This document shows positions 17,597 through 27,237 of a stretch of 64,000 nt of DNA, one piece after another. How positions within the stretch are numbered: the stretch's first letter is position 1; every line of letters begins with the position of its first letter. Position numbers and translations under genes: made by a program. Origin of the DNA: Kalymmatonema hyalinum WJT4-NPBG1 (GTDB taxonomy: Bacteria > Cyanobacteriota > Cyanobacteriia > Cyanobacteriales > Nostocaceae); the NCBI GenBank assembly GCA_019359075.1, contig JAHHIB010000010.1:60272-124271 (forward strand), written 5' to 3'. The notes below the pieces were generated by a model. It searched no databases. It saw only the letters and a list, made by a program, of their open reading frames with translations, and was not told the origin of the DNA.

Positions 17597-18789
17597 ATTC
17601 TACACTCGTCCTAGTTACTTGCTCAAGCAGGTTTTCACCAACTAGAACAGAGGTCGCTAGTCCTGTAGCGTTACTTCGGGATTGCCCACCCCTAGCTTTT
17701 GCAAGATTGAGAATATTTATTGCTGCGTTCACGTCTGTTTGCATCTCACACCCACAAGCACACTTATGGGTACGAGTTGAAAGAGATTTTCTCACAACTG
17801 CACCGCAATCCGAACATTTCTGAGATGTCATTTTAGGATTGACGGCAACAACTGTGGTTCCAAATTTAACAGCAAAATATTCTAACCAACGACGGAAAGT
17901 TGACCAAGCTACATCATTGATGGACTTAGCAAGACAATGATTTTTCACCATGTTCTTAATACTTAAATCTTCATAGGCGACTAAAGCGTTAGCTTTGCAT
18001 ACGCAGCGTCCTAGTCTCTTAGAATGCTCATTACGTTGCCTATTTACTTTTAAGTGCTTCCGAGCATATCTCTGCCTTGCTTTGCGTCGTTGATTCTTCC
18101 CTTTTTCTTTCTTGTAAATTTGTCGTTGAGCGTGTTTAATAGCTTTTTCAGCTTTTCTTAATAACCTTGGGTTTTCTTCATGATGTCCGTTGGAATCAGA
18201 GTAGAAAAACTCAAGCCCGACATCAAGACCGATTTCACCATTACCTGTTGTCTGTTCAGGTTTTATTTCAATATCAACTGCAAATTGACAATAGTAACCA
18301 TCGGCTTTTTTGACTAATCGTACACGTTTAATAGACTTAACCGGATAGGCGTGAATATCCCACTTCCCTAATAGTTTAACTTCACCAATACCTTTTTTAT
18401 CAGTAAAAGTGATGTGTCTTTTTACTGGGTTTAAAGCCCATCCTGAAGTCTTGTACTCAACCGAACGGTTATCTTTGTGAAAGCGAGGAAAGCCTTTCTT
18501 TCCAGGTTTCTTAGACTTGCAGTTACCGTAAAATCTATCAATAGCTGACCATGCTCTCTCAGTCGCAGCCGTGCCTTGCCATTGAGTTTAGCTCTTCTAC
18601 AAACTTAAACTCTTTTCGCAGTGCTGTTGAGTAGTTATTTAAGGCTATCCTGTTAATTTTTGCTTCTCGTGGTGCATCCATCCAATATCTAATCGCTTTG
18701 TTACGGATGAACTGAGTAGTCCTAATAGCCTCATCAATTGCTTGATATTGATATTGCTTACCCTTAACTTTGTACTCCAGTACCAGCAC
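17583..18789 (-). pseudogene. tnpB: Frameshifted tnpB (IS1341-type OrfB)
   Basis: A canonical TnpB of about 400 codons broken by one frameshift near 18575. The first frame gives LVLEYKVKGKQYQYQAIDEA...EELNSMAR; the second, open for about 1 kb, resumes at TAATERAWSAIDRFYGN. Restoring one base (CACG to CAACG) would join them as MARQ-TAATERAW. The catalytic D (GLDVGLEFF), E (YEDLSIKN) and D (QTDVNAAINI) are present, as is the zinc ribbon (CSDCG and CACGC). So decay is recent, or the shift is a sequencing error. Start would be a GTG at 18789. It is TnpA-less and contrasts with the ribbon-less element at 9.3-10.5 kb. Confidence 0.88.
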
Positions 18790-18834
18790 TGCGTTATCAC
18801 CTCCTTATAAAAGCTGCGGATAGAAGCCATTAAC

Positions 18835-19281
18835 CTAACTTGACTCGCACTCCCGTGTTGTTACGTGGTGGCGGTAGCGAAACATAGCTTCTAGCTGGAC
18901 TTGCACAAGCCAACCACTGACAAATTCTACTGGTTGTCCACCAGGTATGCAAAAGGAAATCTCATCAGTCAATCTGGTTTTGCCATTTTCTGGTTCAAAC
19001 AGATGTCGATGCACCCAAGAATCAAAAGGTCCAGAAATTTGCTCGTCGCTAAACAGGCGATATTCTTCGTATTCTGTATGACGTGCCAACCAACGTAAAG
19101 GCAATGGTCCTAAGAAAAGGCGAAACTCAGTGATAGCACCTTTGCCGAGTCCTCCTTCGCGGCGGAGGACTTGAACTGGTTGCCAAGGTGGAGTCAGAAG
19201 TTGCAAAACGTCGGGTCTTTCGTGGAATTTCCAAACGGCTTCCACTGGTGCATTAATCACTGAGGAATATTTAAACAGCAT
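18835..19281 (-). CDS. SRPBCC-family protein
   Basis: 148 residues of the START/SRPBCC fold (ligand-binding hydrophobic pocket). Marks: YSSVINAPVEAVWKFHERPDVLQLLTPPW at the start, and RLTDEISFCIPGG with a C-terminal helix ending FRYRHHVTTRECESS. The N-terminal pattern is close to the SRPBCC proteins often annotated as cyclase/dehydrase-like or as cell division inhibitors in cyanobacteria; ligand unknown. The ATG at 19281 fits. The frameshifted TnpB element ends just before its stop, so the element may have landed between this gene and the SDR. Confidence 0.8.
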   Translation of the reverse strand: MLFKYSSVINAPVEAVWKFHERPDVLQLLTPPWQPVQVLRREGGLGKGAITEFRLFLGPLPLRWLARHTEYEEYRLFSDEQISGPFDSWVHRHLFEPENGKTRLTDEISFCIPGGQPVEFVSGWLVQVQLEAMFRYRHHVTTRECESS

Positions 19282-19315
19282 CTCAACGATTTTCGATGTT
19301 ACAAGTGATCATTGG

Positions 19316-19390
19316 TAGTTGATGGTTGTTAGTTGTTAGTTGTTAGTTAAATTTTTTAATCACCACTAACTACTAACCACTAACTATTCT
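19316..19390. repeat. STRR: GTTAGTT heptamers
   Basis: Tandem copies of the 7-mer GTTAGTT around 19325-19349, then reverse-orientation relatives (ACTAACTA) to 19387. Short tandemly repeated repetitive sequences of this kind are characteristic of Nostocales intergenic DNA. Confidence 0.75.
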
Positions 19391-19438
19391 CTATGACCTA
19401 CTACCAAAAAATCTCAGATTTAAAATCAGTAGAAAAGT

Positions 19439-19627
19439 TTATTCATCGTATTCAGTATCTATTTCTACATCAAGTGTATCTTCATTAATACGTATGTATA
19501 GAATATTAGGACGACAGCAAACTTGACAATCTTCTACGTAAGATTGCTGCCCACCGGCACTCACATCAATAAAGGTGGTATTTGGTTCGCCGCAATAGGC
19601 GCAGTAATATTCAGCTGTTGTTTGCAT
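19439..19627 (-). CDS. CPXCG-type cysteine-rich protein
   Basis: 62 residues, with two paired-cysteine motifs (CAYCGEPN at the start and CQVCCRPN in the middle) and an acidic C-terminus. This matches the small CPXCG-motif cysteine-rich family, probably zinc-binding, function unknown. The first pair reads CAYC rather than the common CPYC. ATG at 19627. Confidence 0.85.
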   Translation of the reverse strand: MQTTAEYYCAYCGEPNTTFIDVSAGGQQSYVEDCQVCCRPNILYIRINEDTLDVEIDTEYDE

Positions 19628-19738
19628 ATAGAGTCATTATCGTAATATTATCGAATTATAAAGACGCAGAGAACGCAGAGGAAGAATCTAATTTTGCGTT
19701 TCTCTGCGTTTCAAAAATTAACTTTTCGGCTATGAGTT

Positions 19739-19893
19739 TAACAGTTACCAGTTATCAGTTACCAGTTACCAGTTCTCAGTTTTATCGTTGGGGGAAACAC
19801 CACACCAAGAGCACCGAAAGCGTTGGTGGCGGGTTTAAATCCCCCACCAGCCCGCAGGCGTCACTGGTCACTGTTCACTGTTGACTGTTCACT
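19739..19893. repeat. STRR heptamer tracts
   Basis: Two short tandem tracts: CAGTTAC-type 7-mers at about 19741-19780, and CACTGTT/GACTGTT-type 7-mers at about 19866-19893. The second ends at the stop codon of the radical SAM gene. They are the same repeat class as the tract at 19316 but with a different 7-mer. Confidence 0.65.
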
Positions 19894-21535
19894 GATTTAA
19901 TGGTTGTAACTCTTTTTGAGTCGAGTCGAAATGACTGGTAGCATCCGCCAAATGCTTTAATAGTGTAGACTGTGGTAAGGGTCCTTGCAAGTGATTCCAG
20001 GGTAAGACTTGGTCTGTTGACCAATTGGCATGAACGTAGAAATCTAAGTCGGGGATTTGTCCTTTGAGTTGTTTGAAAGCACGTTTGTAACTACCCAAAG
20101 AATCACCGAAGTCGCGGGTGAGTTCTAAAAGCTGGGAGAGTCGGCGATCGCCCCTCGATAACAAAGTCTGAATAATCGACCAATTGTAACTTTCTGGACG
20201 AAACTCTATCCCTTGAGGCTTGAGTTTTTTCTGTAAAAACTGCAACCTCTTTTCTGCTTGAGGATTCACCCCCAACCACTGAAACGGTGTGTGTGCCTTG
20301 GGAACAAAGGTGCTGCATCCTAGTGTTAACCGCACTCCGGGAGCAGCTTTTTTAACTTCGCGCATCATCGCCACGGTTGCATCCACATCCTCTGGTTCTT
20401 CACCAGGAATTCCTACCATTCCGTAGAGTTTCAAACTAGATAATCCGCCAGCCTTAGCATTTACTGCAGCTTGGATGATTTCGTCGTTGTGCAACTTTTT
20501 GTTAATGATGCGCCGTACTTTTTCCGAACCACTTTCTACGGCAATAGTCAGCGATTTCGTGTCTCGTTTTGCCAAAGTCTGCGCCAACTGCACCGTTACG
20601 GTGTTCGTCCGCACCGAGGCAATACTAAGACGTACATCATCGTACTTTGGCTGACTGATATAATCCAGCAAAGCCTCAAATTCTGGATGCTGGGTGACTG
20701 AAGCCCCCAATAATCCTAAGCGATTTGTGACTGATAACCCTTTTTCAATCGCTGGAATCAGCGAATCTTCAAAACTAGCAGTTCTAAAAGGCAGTGTCAG
20801 ATAACTAGCCAAACAGAAGCGGCACATTTCTGGGCAACTTCTCACCACTTCCACCATATAGATATTTTCCCATGCCGCTTTTTCCGTCACCACTGTTGAT
20901 CCTGAAAGGACATTTCCCCGGTAAGTTTGCTTTTGCACCACAGCGGGAATTTCTGGTGAAATGGGTTGAATTGATTTTACCGCCGCATCTGATGCGAGAT
21001 ATTCCACCTCATACAAACTGGGGACATAAATACCAGGAACTTGTGCTAGTGCTTTGAGTTGGGTTTGTCTATCAGCGTTTCTAACTTCTTTGTAAGCTTC
21101 GATAAAATTCCCCAGCAAAATTTCCCCATCTCCCAGCAAAATCACATCAAAGAAATCTGCGAAAGGTTCGGGGTTGGCAGTAAGTACGGGACCGCCACCA
21201 AAAACTATGGGATGATTATCATCTCTAGCGTTTGATCTGATGGGAATTTCCAAAAATTCCAGCAGATTCAAAATATTGACATAATCCAATTCCCACGACA
21301 CGGAAAAACCGAGTAATTCAGGCTTTCTTGGAAGTTGTTCGTGAGTGTCGGTAAACAGACGGCTTACCTGCACATCAGAACGCATTGCCAAAGTTGCCCA
21401 CACCACCTGATAGCCAAGGCTAGTAATACCCACGGTGTACTCGTTAGGAAAGGCAAAGATGGTGGGGATAGCGTCGGTGTCAGGGATAGCAGGTGTAAAT
21501 AAAAGGCGTTCAGCAGCAAATACAGAGGATGTCAC
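19889..21535 (-). CDS. B12-binding-domain radical SAM protein
   Basis: 548 residues. The N-terminal part (to about 190) has a cobalamin-binding-like Rossmann region (IPTIFAFPNEYTVGITSLGYQVVWATL, then GFSVSWELDYVNILNLLE, VFGGGPVLTANPEPFADFFD, LLGDGE). The radical SAM core follows with the 4Fe-4S cluster motif CPEMCRFC (C234, C238, C241) and the GxIxGxE pattern (ESGSEKVRRIINK, YGMVGIPGEEPED). The substrate is unknown. A cyanobacterial single-copy family member with a GTG start at 21535. Overlaps the STRR tract at its 3' end. Confidence 0.85.
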   Translation of the reverse strand: MTSSVFAAERLLFTPAIPDTDAIPTIFAFPNEYTVGITSLGYQVVWATLAMRSDVQVSRLFTDTHEQLPRKPELLGFSVSWELDYVNILNLLEFLEIPIRSNARDDNHPIVFGGGPVLTANPEPFADFFDVILLGDGEILLGNFIEAYKEVRNADRQTQLKALAQVPGIYVPSLYEVEYLASDAAVKSIQPISPEIPAVVQKQTYRGNVLSGSTVVTEKAAWENIYMVEVVRSCPEMCRFCLASYLTLPFRTASFEDSLIPAIEKGLSVTNRLGLLGASVTQHPEFEALLDYISQPKYDDVRLSIASVRTNTVTVQLAQTLAKRDTKSLTIAVESGSEKVRRIINKKLHNDEIIQAAVNAKAGGLSSLKLYGMVGIPGEEPEDVDATVAMMREVKKAAPGVRLTLGCSTFVPKAHTPFQWLGVNPQAEKRLQFLQKKLKPQGIEFRPESYNWSIIQTLLSRGDRRLSQLLELTRDFGDSLGSYKRAFKQLKGQIPDLDFYVHANWSTDQVLPWNHLQGPLPQSTLLKHLADATSHFDSTQKELQPLNQ

Positions 21536-21556
21536 AGGTGTTTGTTAATTGCAGGT

Positions 21557-21811
21557 TTATCTATATTTAATTTTAAGCCATAGAATTATGAGATTAAAAA
21601 CCAAGGTGAAGCCGTTAGCAAGAATAATCGGCAAAGCGTTTAGAGAAATCCCATAGATTAACCATAAACATATACCTGTATTGAAGGTAATCAGCATAAT
21701 GAAGGAAACATCTTTGGCTGATTTTGTTTGCCATGTTTTCAACATTTGCGGCAAGAATGAGAATGTGGTTAATGTAGCGGCGGCTAATCCTAAAATTGTA
21801 ATTAAGTCCAT
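21557..21811 (-). CDS. SemiSWEET-family transporter
   Basis: 84 residues with three membrane helices. The PQ-loop motif LPQMLKTWQTKSAKDVS follows the first helix, and the second half reads NTGICLWLIYGISLNALPIILANGFTLVFNLIILWLKIKYR. Bacterial SemiSWEETs dimerise and carry sugars by facilitated diffusion. I start at the ATG at 21811; a TTG at 21850 would overlap the next gene and add polar residues. The upstream nucleotidyltransferase gene on the same strand ends 36 nt before it. Confidence 0.9.
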   Translation of the reverse strand: MDLITILGLAAATLTTFSFLPQMLKTWQTKSAKDVSFIMLITFNTGICLWLIYGISLNALPIILANGFTLVFNLIILWLKIKYR

Positions 21812-21846
21812 TAGATGCAACCCTTTGAAAAACTGACTTGACTCAT

Positions 21847-22671
21847 TCAATCGCTGATTAAATTCTCGGCACGTAACAACTTATCAAGACAATCAATCAA
21901 GTTATTAGCCTTGTCAAGAATGCCTTGCTCACTAAACGGATATGCAATACAGAAAATAAGGCTGTTTATATTTTGCTCCATATGCAGAGGCAACTTTTGA
22001 CATAGCTGCTTGGCAAATTGTATCAAGCGTTTTTCTCCAGGTGATGGTAGATAGTTGATAGCAAAAATAATATCAAAGTAACTCGCTATGAATGCAGCTA
22101 TTCGATGGTTGATATTCACAAAGTCGTGACGAATAATTGCTAATTTTATCTGATGCAGGTAGGAAGAAATATTATTTCTTAAAATCGGATAATTTTTGCC
22201 AATGATAGCTTTTCTTAAAGCTTCGGGATAGGGGACATTAGCTTTCTTTTGCAACTGTTTAAACCAATCGTTTCGCTCATATAAGGGTGTTGAATGCAAA
22301 ACGTTCCACCAAAAGCAAGTGGAATAGCCAACTGAGGCTTGGTGCTTCACAAGTACAGAATCTAGCTGCGCCTCAATCCAATCAGGTGAACGGTACATGA
22401 TATCAATACCACGTCCAGAATTAGTCTCTATCCATTCATCTCCTGGTTCCCAAAATTGATTATTTATTTCGCTACGAGTCGCTAATTTTCTGCTGATTTC
22501 AGAACGAATATCTACTGGGATTTCTTCCTGTATGTAAATATAAAAATCCAAATCGGATAATTCATCGGAAACATTAGTTGTTTGAGAACCACTTAAAGCA
22601 ACAGCCACGACTTGAGGCAGTTTACTAAATTCTGAGGCTATGCTTTCAACTAAAGAATTATCTACAGGCAT
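21847..22671 (-). CDS. Nucleotidyltransferase-fold protein (DUF4037-like)
   Basis: 274 residues. The N-terminus carries the Pol-beta-type nucleotidyltransferase motif GSQTTNVSDELSDLDFYIY, with the paired aspartates D-x-D. The remainder (WWNVLHSTPLYERNDWFKQL, then a helical bundle) resembles DUF4037 domains. Such proteins transfer nucleotides to drugs, tRNA or proteins; the substrate here is unknown. ATG at 22671. The SemiSWEET gene follows on the same strand, so they may form an operon, without an obvious joint function. Confidence 0.8.
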   Translation of the reverse strand: MPVDNSLVESIASEFSKLPQVVAVALSGSQTTNVSDELSDLDFYIYIQEEIPVDIRSEISRKLATRSEINNQFWEPGDEWIETNSGRGIDIMYRSPDWIEAQLDSVLVKHQASVGYSTCFWWNVLHSTPLYERNDWFKQLQKKANVPYPEALRKAIIGKNYPILRNNISSYLHQIKLAIIRHDFVNINHRIAAFIASYFDIIFAINYLPSPGEKRLIQFAKQLCQKLPLHMEQNINSLIFCIAYPFSEQGILDKANNLIDCLDKLLRAENLISD

Positions 22672-22704
22672 AATATCAAGTCCGGTAATAAAACTGTCAG
22701 AAGT

Positions 22705-22770
22705 TCGTAGGTCTTCACTTTAGTCCTATGCTTGCTGACATAGCAAGGACTCTTGTCCTTACTACAAACA
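22705..22770. repeat. Dispersed palindromic repeat (GGACTT/AAGTCC family), copy 2
   Basis: Starts TTCGTAGGTCTTCACTTTAG and ends CTTACTACAAACAAG, matching the copy at 6280-6352 over roughly 70 positions with substitutions. It lies upstream of the nucleotidyltransferase gene and downstream of aroC's terminator. Confidence 0.65.
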
Positions 22771-22869
22771 AGTTTTATTATGGGCAATTCACCAAACATA
22801 ATATAATTTATGCTTTCAAATGCGACACACCACTTGAATATGCTACCAGTGAACTATAAACACATTAGT

Positions 22870-22908
22870 AAAAAAGTAGGGTGCGTTACCTTCCACGAAC
22901 GCACCCTC
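22870..22908 (-). terminator. Rho-independent terminator of aroC
   Basis: AGGGTGCGT near 22877-22886 pairs with ACGCACCCT near 22898-22907, and the minus strand continues into CTTTTTT. It lies 20 nt beyond the aroC stop codon. Confidence 0.8.
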
Positions 22909-22928
22909 ATATTTTTATGTCAAATTTC

Positions 22929-24017
22929 TTACAACACCTTACATTGCCCGTGATGCCGCAACAGATGATCGCACAGTACCAGCGCCACCATCGCCTCAAC
23001 CATTGGCACTGCACGCGGTAACACGCAAGGATCATGGCGTCCTTTGCCTGCTAATGTCGTCTCTTCACCCTCATTATTGACTGTCTTCTGCTCTTTTCTA
23101 ATAGTTGCGGTTGGTTTAAATGCTACACGCAGGATGATATCTTCACCGTTGGAAATACCGCCTTGTATTCCACCAGAACGGTTGGTTACAGTGCGAATTT
23201 CACCATTGTCATCTGTATAAAACTCGTCGTTATGCTCAAAACCAGTGAGTAACGTCCCCGCAAAACCTGAACCAATTTCAAAGCCTTTGCTAGCCGGGAG
23301 AGACAACACGCCCTTTGCAATATCTGCTTCCAATTTATCGAAAACTGGCTCACCCAACCCTTTCGGCACATTTCGCGCTACGCATTCCACCACGCCGCCA
23401 ACGGAATTACCTTGTCTACCAGTTTGTTCAATTAATTCAATCATCCGTTCTGCACATTCAGTATCCGGACAGCGGGCGATGTTGCTTTCAACTTGCTCTA
23501 AAGTAACAGTGTTGGAGTCGATGTCGGCTTCTAAATCTTTGATGCGCTTAACGTAACCGATCACTTCGACATTGGCGACTTGACGGAGAATTTTTTTGGC
23601 GATCGCCCCTGCTGCAACTCGTCCAATTGTCTCCCGTGCCGACGATCTACCGCCACCCTGCCAATTACGAATACCATATTTAGCATCATAAGTTGCATCC
23701 GCATGGGAAGGGCGGTACTTGAACGCCATCTCATCATAATCCTGAGAGCGAGTGTCTTTGTTCCGTACCAGGATTGAGATTGGCGTTCCCAGCGTTTTCC
23801 CCTCAAACACCCCAGACAGAATTTCGCAGGTGTCCGTTTCCTTTCGAGGCGTCGTAATCTTACTTTGTCCGGGACGCCTTCTATCTAGTTCTACTTGAAT
23901 TTCTTCTGCGGAAATTTCCAGTTGCGGAGGACAACCATCAATCACGACTCCCACACCGCCACCGTGGGACTCGCCGAAAGTTGTGATGCGAAACAGATGC
24001 CCAAAAGTATTGCCCAT
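22929..24017 (-). CDS. aroC: Chorismate synthase
   Basis: 362 residues of chorismate synthase, which removes phosphate from 5-enolpyruvylshikimate 3-phosphate to make chorismate, using reduced FMN. Signatures: [64 protein letters not shown] and [18 protein letters not shown]. Length and start (ATG at 24017) are as expected. Monocistronic, followed by its own terminator. Confidence 0.97.
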   Translation of the reverse strand: MGNTFGHLFRITTFGESHGGGVGVVIDGCPPQLEISAEEIQVELDRRRPGQSKITTPRKETDTCEILSGVFEGKTLGTPISILVRNKDTRSQDYDEMAFKYRPSHADATYDAKYGIRNWQGGGRSSARETIGRVAAGAIAKKILRQVANVEVIGYVKRIKDLEADIDSNTVTLEQVESNIARCPDTECAERMIELIEQTGRQGNSVGGVVECVARNVPKGLGEPVFDKLEADIAKGVLSLPASKGFEIGSGFAGTLLTGFEHNDEFYTDDNGEIRTVTNRSGGIQGGISNGEDIILRVAFKPTATIRKEQKTVNNEGEETTLAGKGRHDPCVLPRAVPMVEAMVALVLCDHLLRHHGQCKVL

Positions 24018-24440
24018 GATGTTGAGGAAGTATCGCCAAGCGCCTGTGGTTTACTTAAGTGTATTTTCTCACTACAAAGCAATAAATGCCATGATTGTCA
24101 TTTAGTCATTTCTTTGACTTTTTTTGCTTATTACACATATCTTGTGACACATATCTTGAAAATAGAGAAAAACATTTGTTTTAAATGTTTACTTTCCAGA
24201 CAGCATTGTCAATCCCACTTCATCGGCATCTCTTGCAAAAGTTAAATTTTTTGAATATCAAACCACAGATAAACACAGATATAGCGGTTTGCAAGCCTTG
24301 TAAGGTACATCAAAGAAATAATGAACCACAGATGGACACAGATAAATGGGCTAAAGGGTTCAGAGTCAACAGCCTAGTACCCCTCTCCGAACTCGCGGAG
24401 AGGGGCAGGGGTGAGGTTGTCAAAAATCTGTTATTCCAAG
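24018..24440. other. Intergenic region between aroC and psbA
   Basis: About 420 bases without a gene. It includes a stretch near 24295-24340 (AAAGAAATAATGAACCACAG) that recurs near 58095-58120, so this is a dispersed repeat. No RNA gene was recognised. Confidence 0.5.
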
Positions 24441-24474
24441 CAAAAAGCGCCCCCCATAAGGGAGACGCTTTTTT
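24441..24474 (-). terminator. Terminator of psbA
   Basis: On the minus strand GCGTCTCCC pairs with GGGGGGCGC around a TTAT loop and is followed by TTTTTG, 20 nt after the psbA stop. A T-run on the other side would also terminate plus-strand transcription. Confidence 0.8.
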
Positions 24475-24493
24475 GTTTAGCTAAACAAAGTTA

Positions 24494-25576
24494 TTAGCCG
24501 TTGATAGCAGGAGCAGACAGAGCTACAGGAGCAACTTCTAAAGCTGCCAAGTCTAGAGGGAAGTTGTGAGCGTTACGCTCGTGCATTACTTCCATACCCA
24601 GGTTAGCGCGGTTGAGGATGTCTGCCCAAGTTCCGATGACGCGACCTTGAGAGTCAATCACACTGGAGTTGAAGTTGAAACCGTTGAGGTTGAACGCCAT
24701 GGTGCTTACGCCCAGTGCGGTGAACCAGATTCCGATTACAGGCCATGCAGCTAGGAAGAAGTGCAAGCTGCGGCTGTTGTTGAATGAAGCGTATTGGAAG
24801 ATCAAGCGACCGAAGTAGCCGTGTGCTGCAACGATGTTGTAGGTTTCTTCTTCTTGACCGAACTTGTAACCGTAGTTCTGAGATTCGGTTTCGGTTGTTT
24901 CACGAACCAAGGAAGAGGTTACCAAAGAACCGTGCATTGCGCTGAACAAGCTTCCACCGAATACACCAGCCACACCGAGTTGGTGGAAGGGGTGCATCAG
25001 GATGTTGTGCTCTGCTTGGAACACCAACATGAAGTTGAATGTACCAGAGATACCCAGAGGCATACCATCAGAGAAGGAACCTTGTCCGATGGGGTAAATC
25101 AAGAATACTGCGGTTGCTGCTGCTACAGGTGCAGAGAATGCTACGCAGATCCAAGGACGCATACCCAAGCGGTAGGACAATTCCCACTCACGACCCAAGT
25201 AGCAAAATACGCCAATCAGGAAGTGGAATACTACCAACTGGTATGGACCACCGTTGTACAACCACTCATCTAAGGAAGCTGCTTCCCAGATGGGGTAGAA
25301 GTGCAAACCAATAGCGTTCGAGGAAGGAACAACTGCACCAGAGATGATGTTGTTACCATACATTAATGAACCTGCAACTGGCTCACGGATACCATCGATG
25401 TCAACTGGAGGTGCTGCTACGAAGGCGATGATGAAGCAGGTGGTTGCTGCAAGCAGGGTAGGGATCATAAGGACGCCGAACCAACCGATGTATAAGCGGT
25501 TTTCGGTGCTGGTGATCCACTCGCAGAACCGACCCCATACGTTGGCGCTTTCGCGACGCTGTAAGGTTGTGGTCAT
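24494..25576 (-). CDS. psbA: Photosystem II D1 protein, E130 form
   Basis: 360-residue D1, the reaction-centre subunit that carries the Mn4Ca ligands, P680 and the QB site in the thylakoid membrane. Residue 130 is Glu (GRE at 128-130) with His118 in place; in cyanobacteria Q130 is typical of the standard-light D1 and E130 of the high-light form. The C-terminal extension after DLA ([16 protein letters not shown]) is the segment cut by CtpA. Cyanobacteria usually carry several psbA copies. The [14 protein letters not shown] start is standard. The ATG is at 25576. Confidence 0.97.
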   Translation of the reverse strand: MTTTLQRRESANVWGRFCEWITSTENRLYIGWFGVLMIPTLLAATTCFIIAFVAAPPVDIDGIREPVAGSLMYGNNIISGAVVPSSNAIGLHFYPIWEAASLDEWLYNGGPYQLVVFHFLIGVFCYLGREWELSYRLGMRPWICVAFSAPVAAATAVFLIYPIGQGSFSDGMPLGISGTFNFMLVFQAEHNILMHPFHQLGVAGVFGGSLFSAMHGSLVTSSLVRETTETESQNYGYKFGQEEETYNIVAAHGYFGRLIFQYASFNNSRSLHFFLAAWPVIGIWFTALGVSTMAFNLNGFNFNSSVIDSQGRVIGTWADILNRANLGMEVMHERNAHNFPLDLAALEVAPVALSAPAING

Positions 25577-25670
25577 GGTTTTATAAGTGCGTTACTTACG
25601 TAATGTGTATGTATTTGATAGCGAGGTAGGTTTCTTTACCTCTCTGTAAATATCTTAATATCTGTGTTTA
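25577..25670 (-). promoter_or_regulatory. psbA promoter and 5' leader with a hairpin
   Basis: The leader carries a perfect 6-bp stem, GAGGTA at 25623-25628 with TACCTC at 25637-25642, about 50 nt before the ATG. Further out on the minus strand TTTACA followed 16-18 nt later by an AT-rich -10-like hexamer is a promoter candidate. psbA genes are light-regulated at transcription and mRNA stability; the hairpin could affect the latter (inferred). Confidence 0.4.
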
Positions 25671-25815
25671 ATTTTGTAAAGCCTTTTCAGAAAAATTTAT
25701 TTTTCTTAGTCGGTAGTAAGGCGTAAGGCTTCGCCGTGAGCTCTGCCGAACGGTGTAGGTGAAGATAGGCGCGCCTGCCTTATACCGCAAGACTTTGGGC
25801 TTGTTCGGGGCTTGG

Positions 25816-26925
25816 TTAATCTAATGGCAGGACTGACAGTGCTTGTTTAATATTAAGAGCCAGATACTTATCTAGCGGTACATACATCCAAAACAGCGAT
25901 CGCTGCGAATTGTAGCTGTTTTTCTGAAACCCCAAGGCTGAAGCGAGTAGTTCATTAGCTGGATCTATGGCGATTGTATACATATCGCAAAGATTGGGAA
26001 AGTCAGCTTGCATCTGGATTAATGTCTTTTTTGAATCCTCTAAGAATTGACAAATGTTAACTCGCTGTTGATAGGGGGTATCTATCTGCCAAACTCGATT
26101 ATATATAGATGTACAATTGAGGTCACCTGGGAGAGCGATTTTGAAAGGGTCAGTTTCTGTGGTGGAGCTAAGAAGGTAAAGGCTTTTGTTCGGGGGAAGA
26201 AAGAAATTCTTTTCAGATTCCGTCGCTGTCGGATAGAGGGCGTAAAAGCCAACTATATGTTCGTTATCACAGCGACGTAGCACTCGCATACCATTGGGAT
26301 ATTGCTCTGCCCAGCGCCGCAGTATTCTTGCAATTCTATAAGGTGCAGCAGGCGTCCTTTTATTCAAGACAAAAGCACGAGCCAGAAAATTGGCAACAGG
26401 AATGGTGTCAATTCGCTGATCAAAGTCATCTGGTACAAGCTGTATAGCTTCTTTAGCATCAGCAGATTCCTCAGGATTTGGTAATGAAGAGCGAATGCGA
26501 ATGCATGTCGTGTTCCCATCAAAGTCTTTTTCAATCAATCCTAAAGCGACGAGTTGATCAATCATCAAACCCGCCGCGCGATCGCTTCCCCGCCCATTGT
26601 TTTTTTGACCATAGAAAATTTCATAAGCTTCCCGATGCGAGCAAGGAACAAACCCTTCTGGTAACTGCAGTTGAGTTAGAGGCGCTACACGCTTGCCTAA
26701 TTCTTGCTGCTGTTTGAGTAATAAGTAAGCCCACAATCTCACGAAATATTCTGCCCGACGGCGTGTGACACCAACCCGTCCTTTGAGCAAAGCGACGTAC
26801 TTGAGTTGTTGCTCCATTGGAAACCATTCGTCAATGGTTGCTGGATTCATCTGACGAGACTCCCTGGCAGAATTTCCCAAGGTTGTACAGATCCCTTGCG
26901 AATGCGAATAGGTCAGGATAGCCAT
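25816..26925 (-). CDS. Conserved hypothetical protein, possible HTH plus GNAT-like
   Basis: 369 residues that I cannot assign to a named family. The region from about 35 to 150 is helical with VGVTRRRAEYFVRLWAYLLLKQQQEL and DRAAGLMIDQLVALGLIE, which could be a winged helix. The C-terminal half (NFLARAFVLNKRTPAAPYRIARILRRW, GFYALYPTATESE, YTIAIDPANELLASALGFQK) has the look of an acetyltransferase-like fold, but the acetyl-CoA loop is not clear. ATG at 26925. An internal ATG at 26850 (MNPATIDEW) could be the true start. Downstream of psbA's upstream region and divergent from the LuxR gene. Confidence 0.6.
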   Translation of the reverse strand: MAILTYSHSQGICTTLGNSARESRQMNPATIDEWFPMEQQLKYVALLKGRVGVTRRRAEYFVRLWAYLLLKQQQELGKRVAPLTQLQLPEGFVPCSHREAYEIFYGQKNNGRGSDRAAGLMIDQLVALGLIEKDFDGNTTCIRIRSSLPNPEESADAKEAIQLVPDDFDQRIDTIPVANFLARAFVLNKRTPAAPYRIARILRRWAEQYPNGMRVLRRCDNEHIVGFYALYPTATESEKNFFLPPNKSLYLLSSTTETDPFKIALPGDLNCTSIYNRVWQIDTPYQQRVNICQFLEDSKKTLIQMQADFPNLCDMYTIAIDPANELLASALGFQKNSYNSQRSLFWMYVPLDKYLALNIKQALSVLPLD

Positions 26926-27171
26926 GAATTAACAGTCAATAGCCAACAGTAAAAAAGCTATCGACTATTAACTACCAACTCTTGACGAGCCGGGACAATA
27001 CCTTATTATTTCGCAATTGCGATCGCCCTCAGACTTATTTTAGAAAAACTTCACCCTGCTTCAGCTAACTTCCACAAACTTCAACCAACAAAAATTCGCT
27101 TCAGTGCTTTTGGTGAGCATACAGGTTACGGCATAGACACTACAGAACCCGAAAAATGACAATTCGGACTA

Positions 27172-27205
27172 AGCACCAGATTCATTCTGACTGGTGCTCA
27201 TTTTT
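27172..27205 (+). promoter_or_regulatory. Leader hairpin with T-tract upstream of LuxR gene
   Basis: AGCACCAG at 27172-27179 pairs perfectly with CTGGTGCT at 27191-27198 and is followed by CATTTTTG. It lies 33-66 nt ahead of the LuxR-type ATG. It could be an attenuator in the leader or the terminator of a short upstream RNA. Confidence 0.5.
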
Positions 27206-27237
27206 GTCGTGTGTACTTACTTGTAAAGGAGATTGCC

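Noticed and set aside
24794..25273. 159-codon frame opposite psbA
   Set aside because: An antisense frame caused by psbA codon bias; it encodes no recognised protein.
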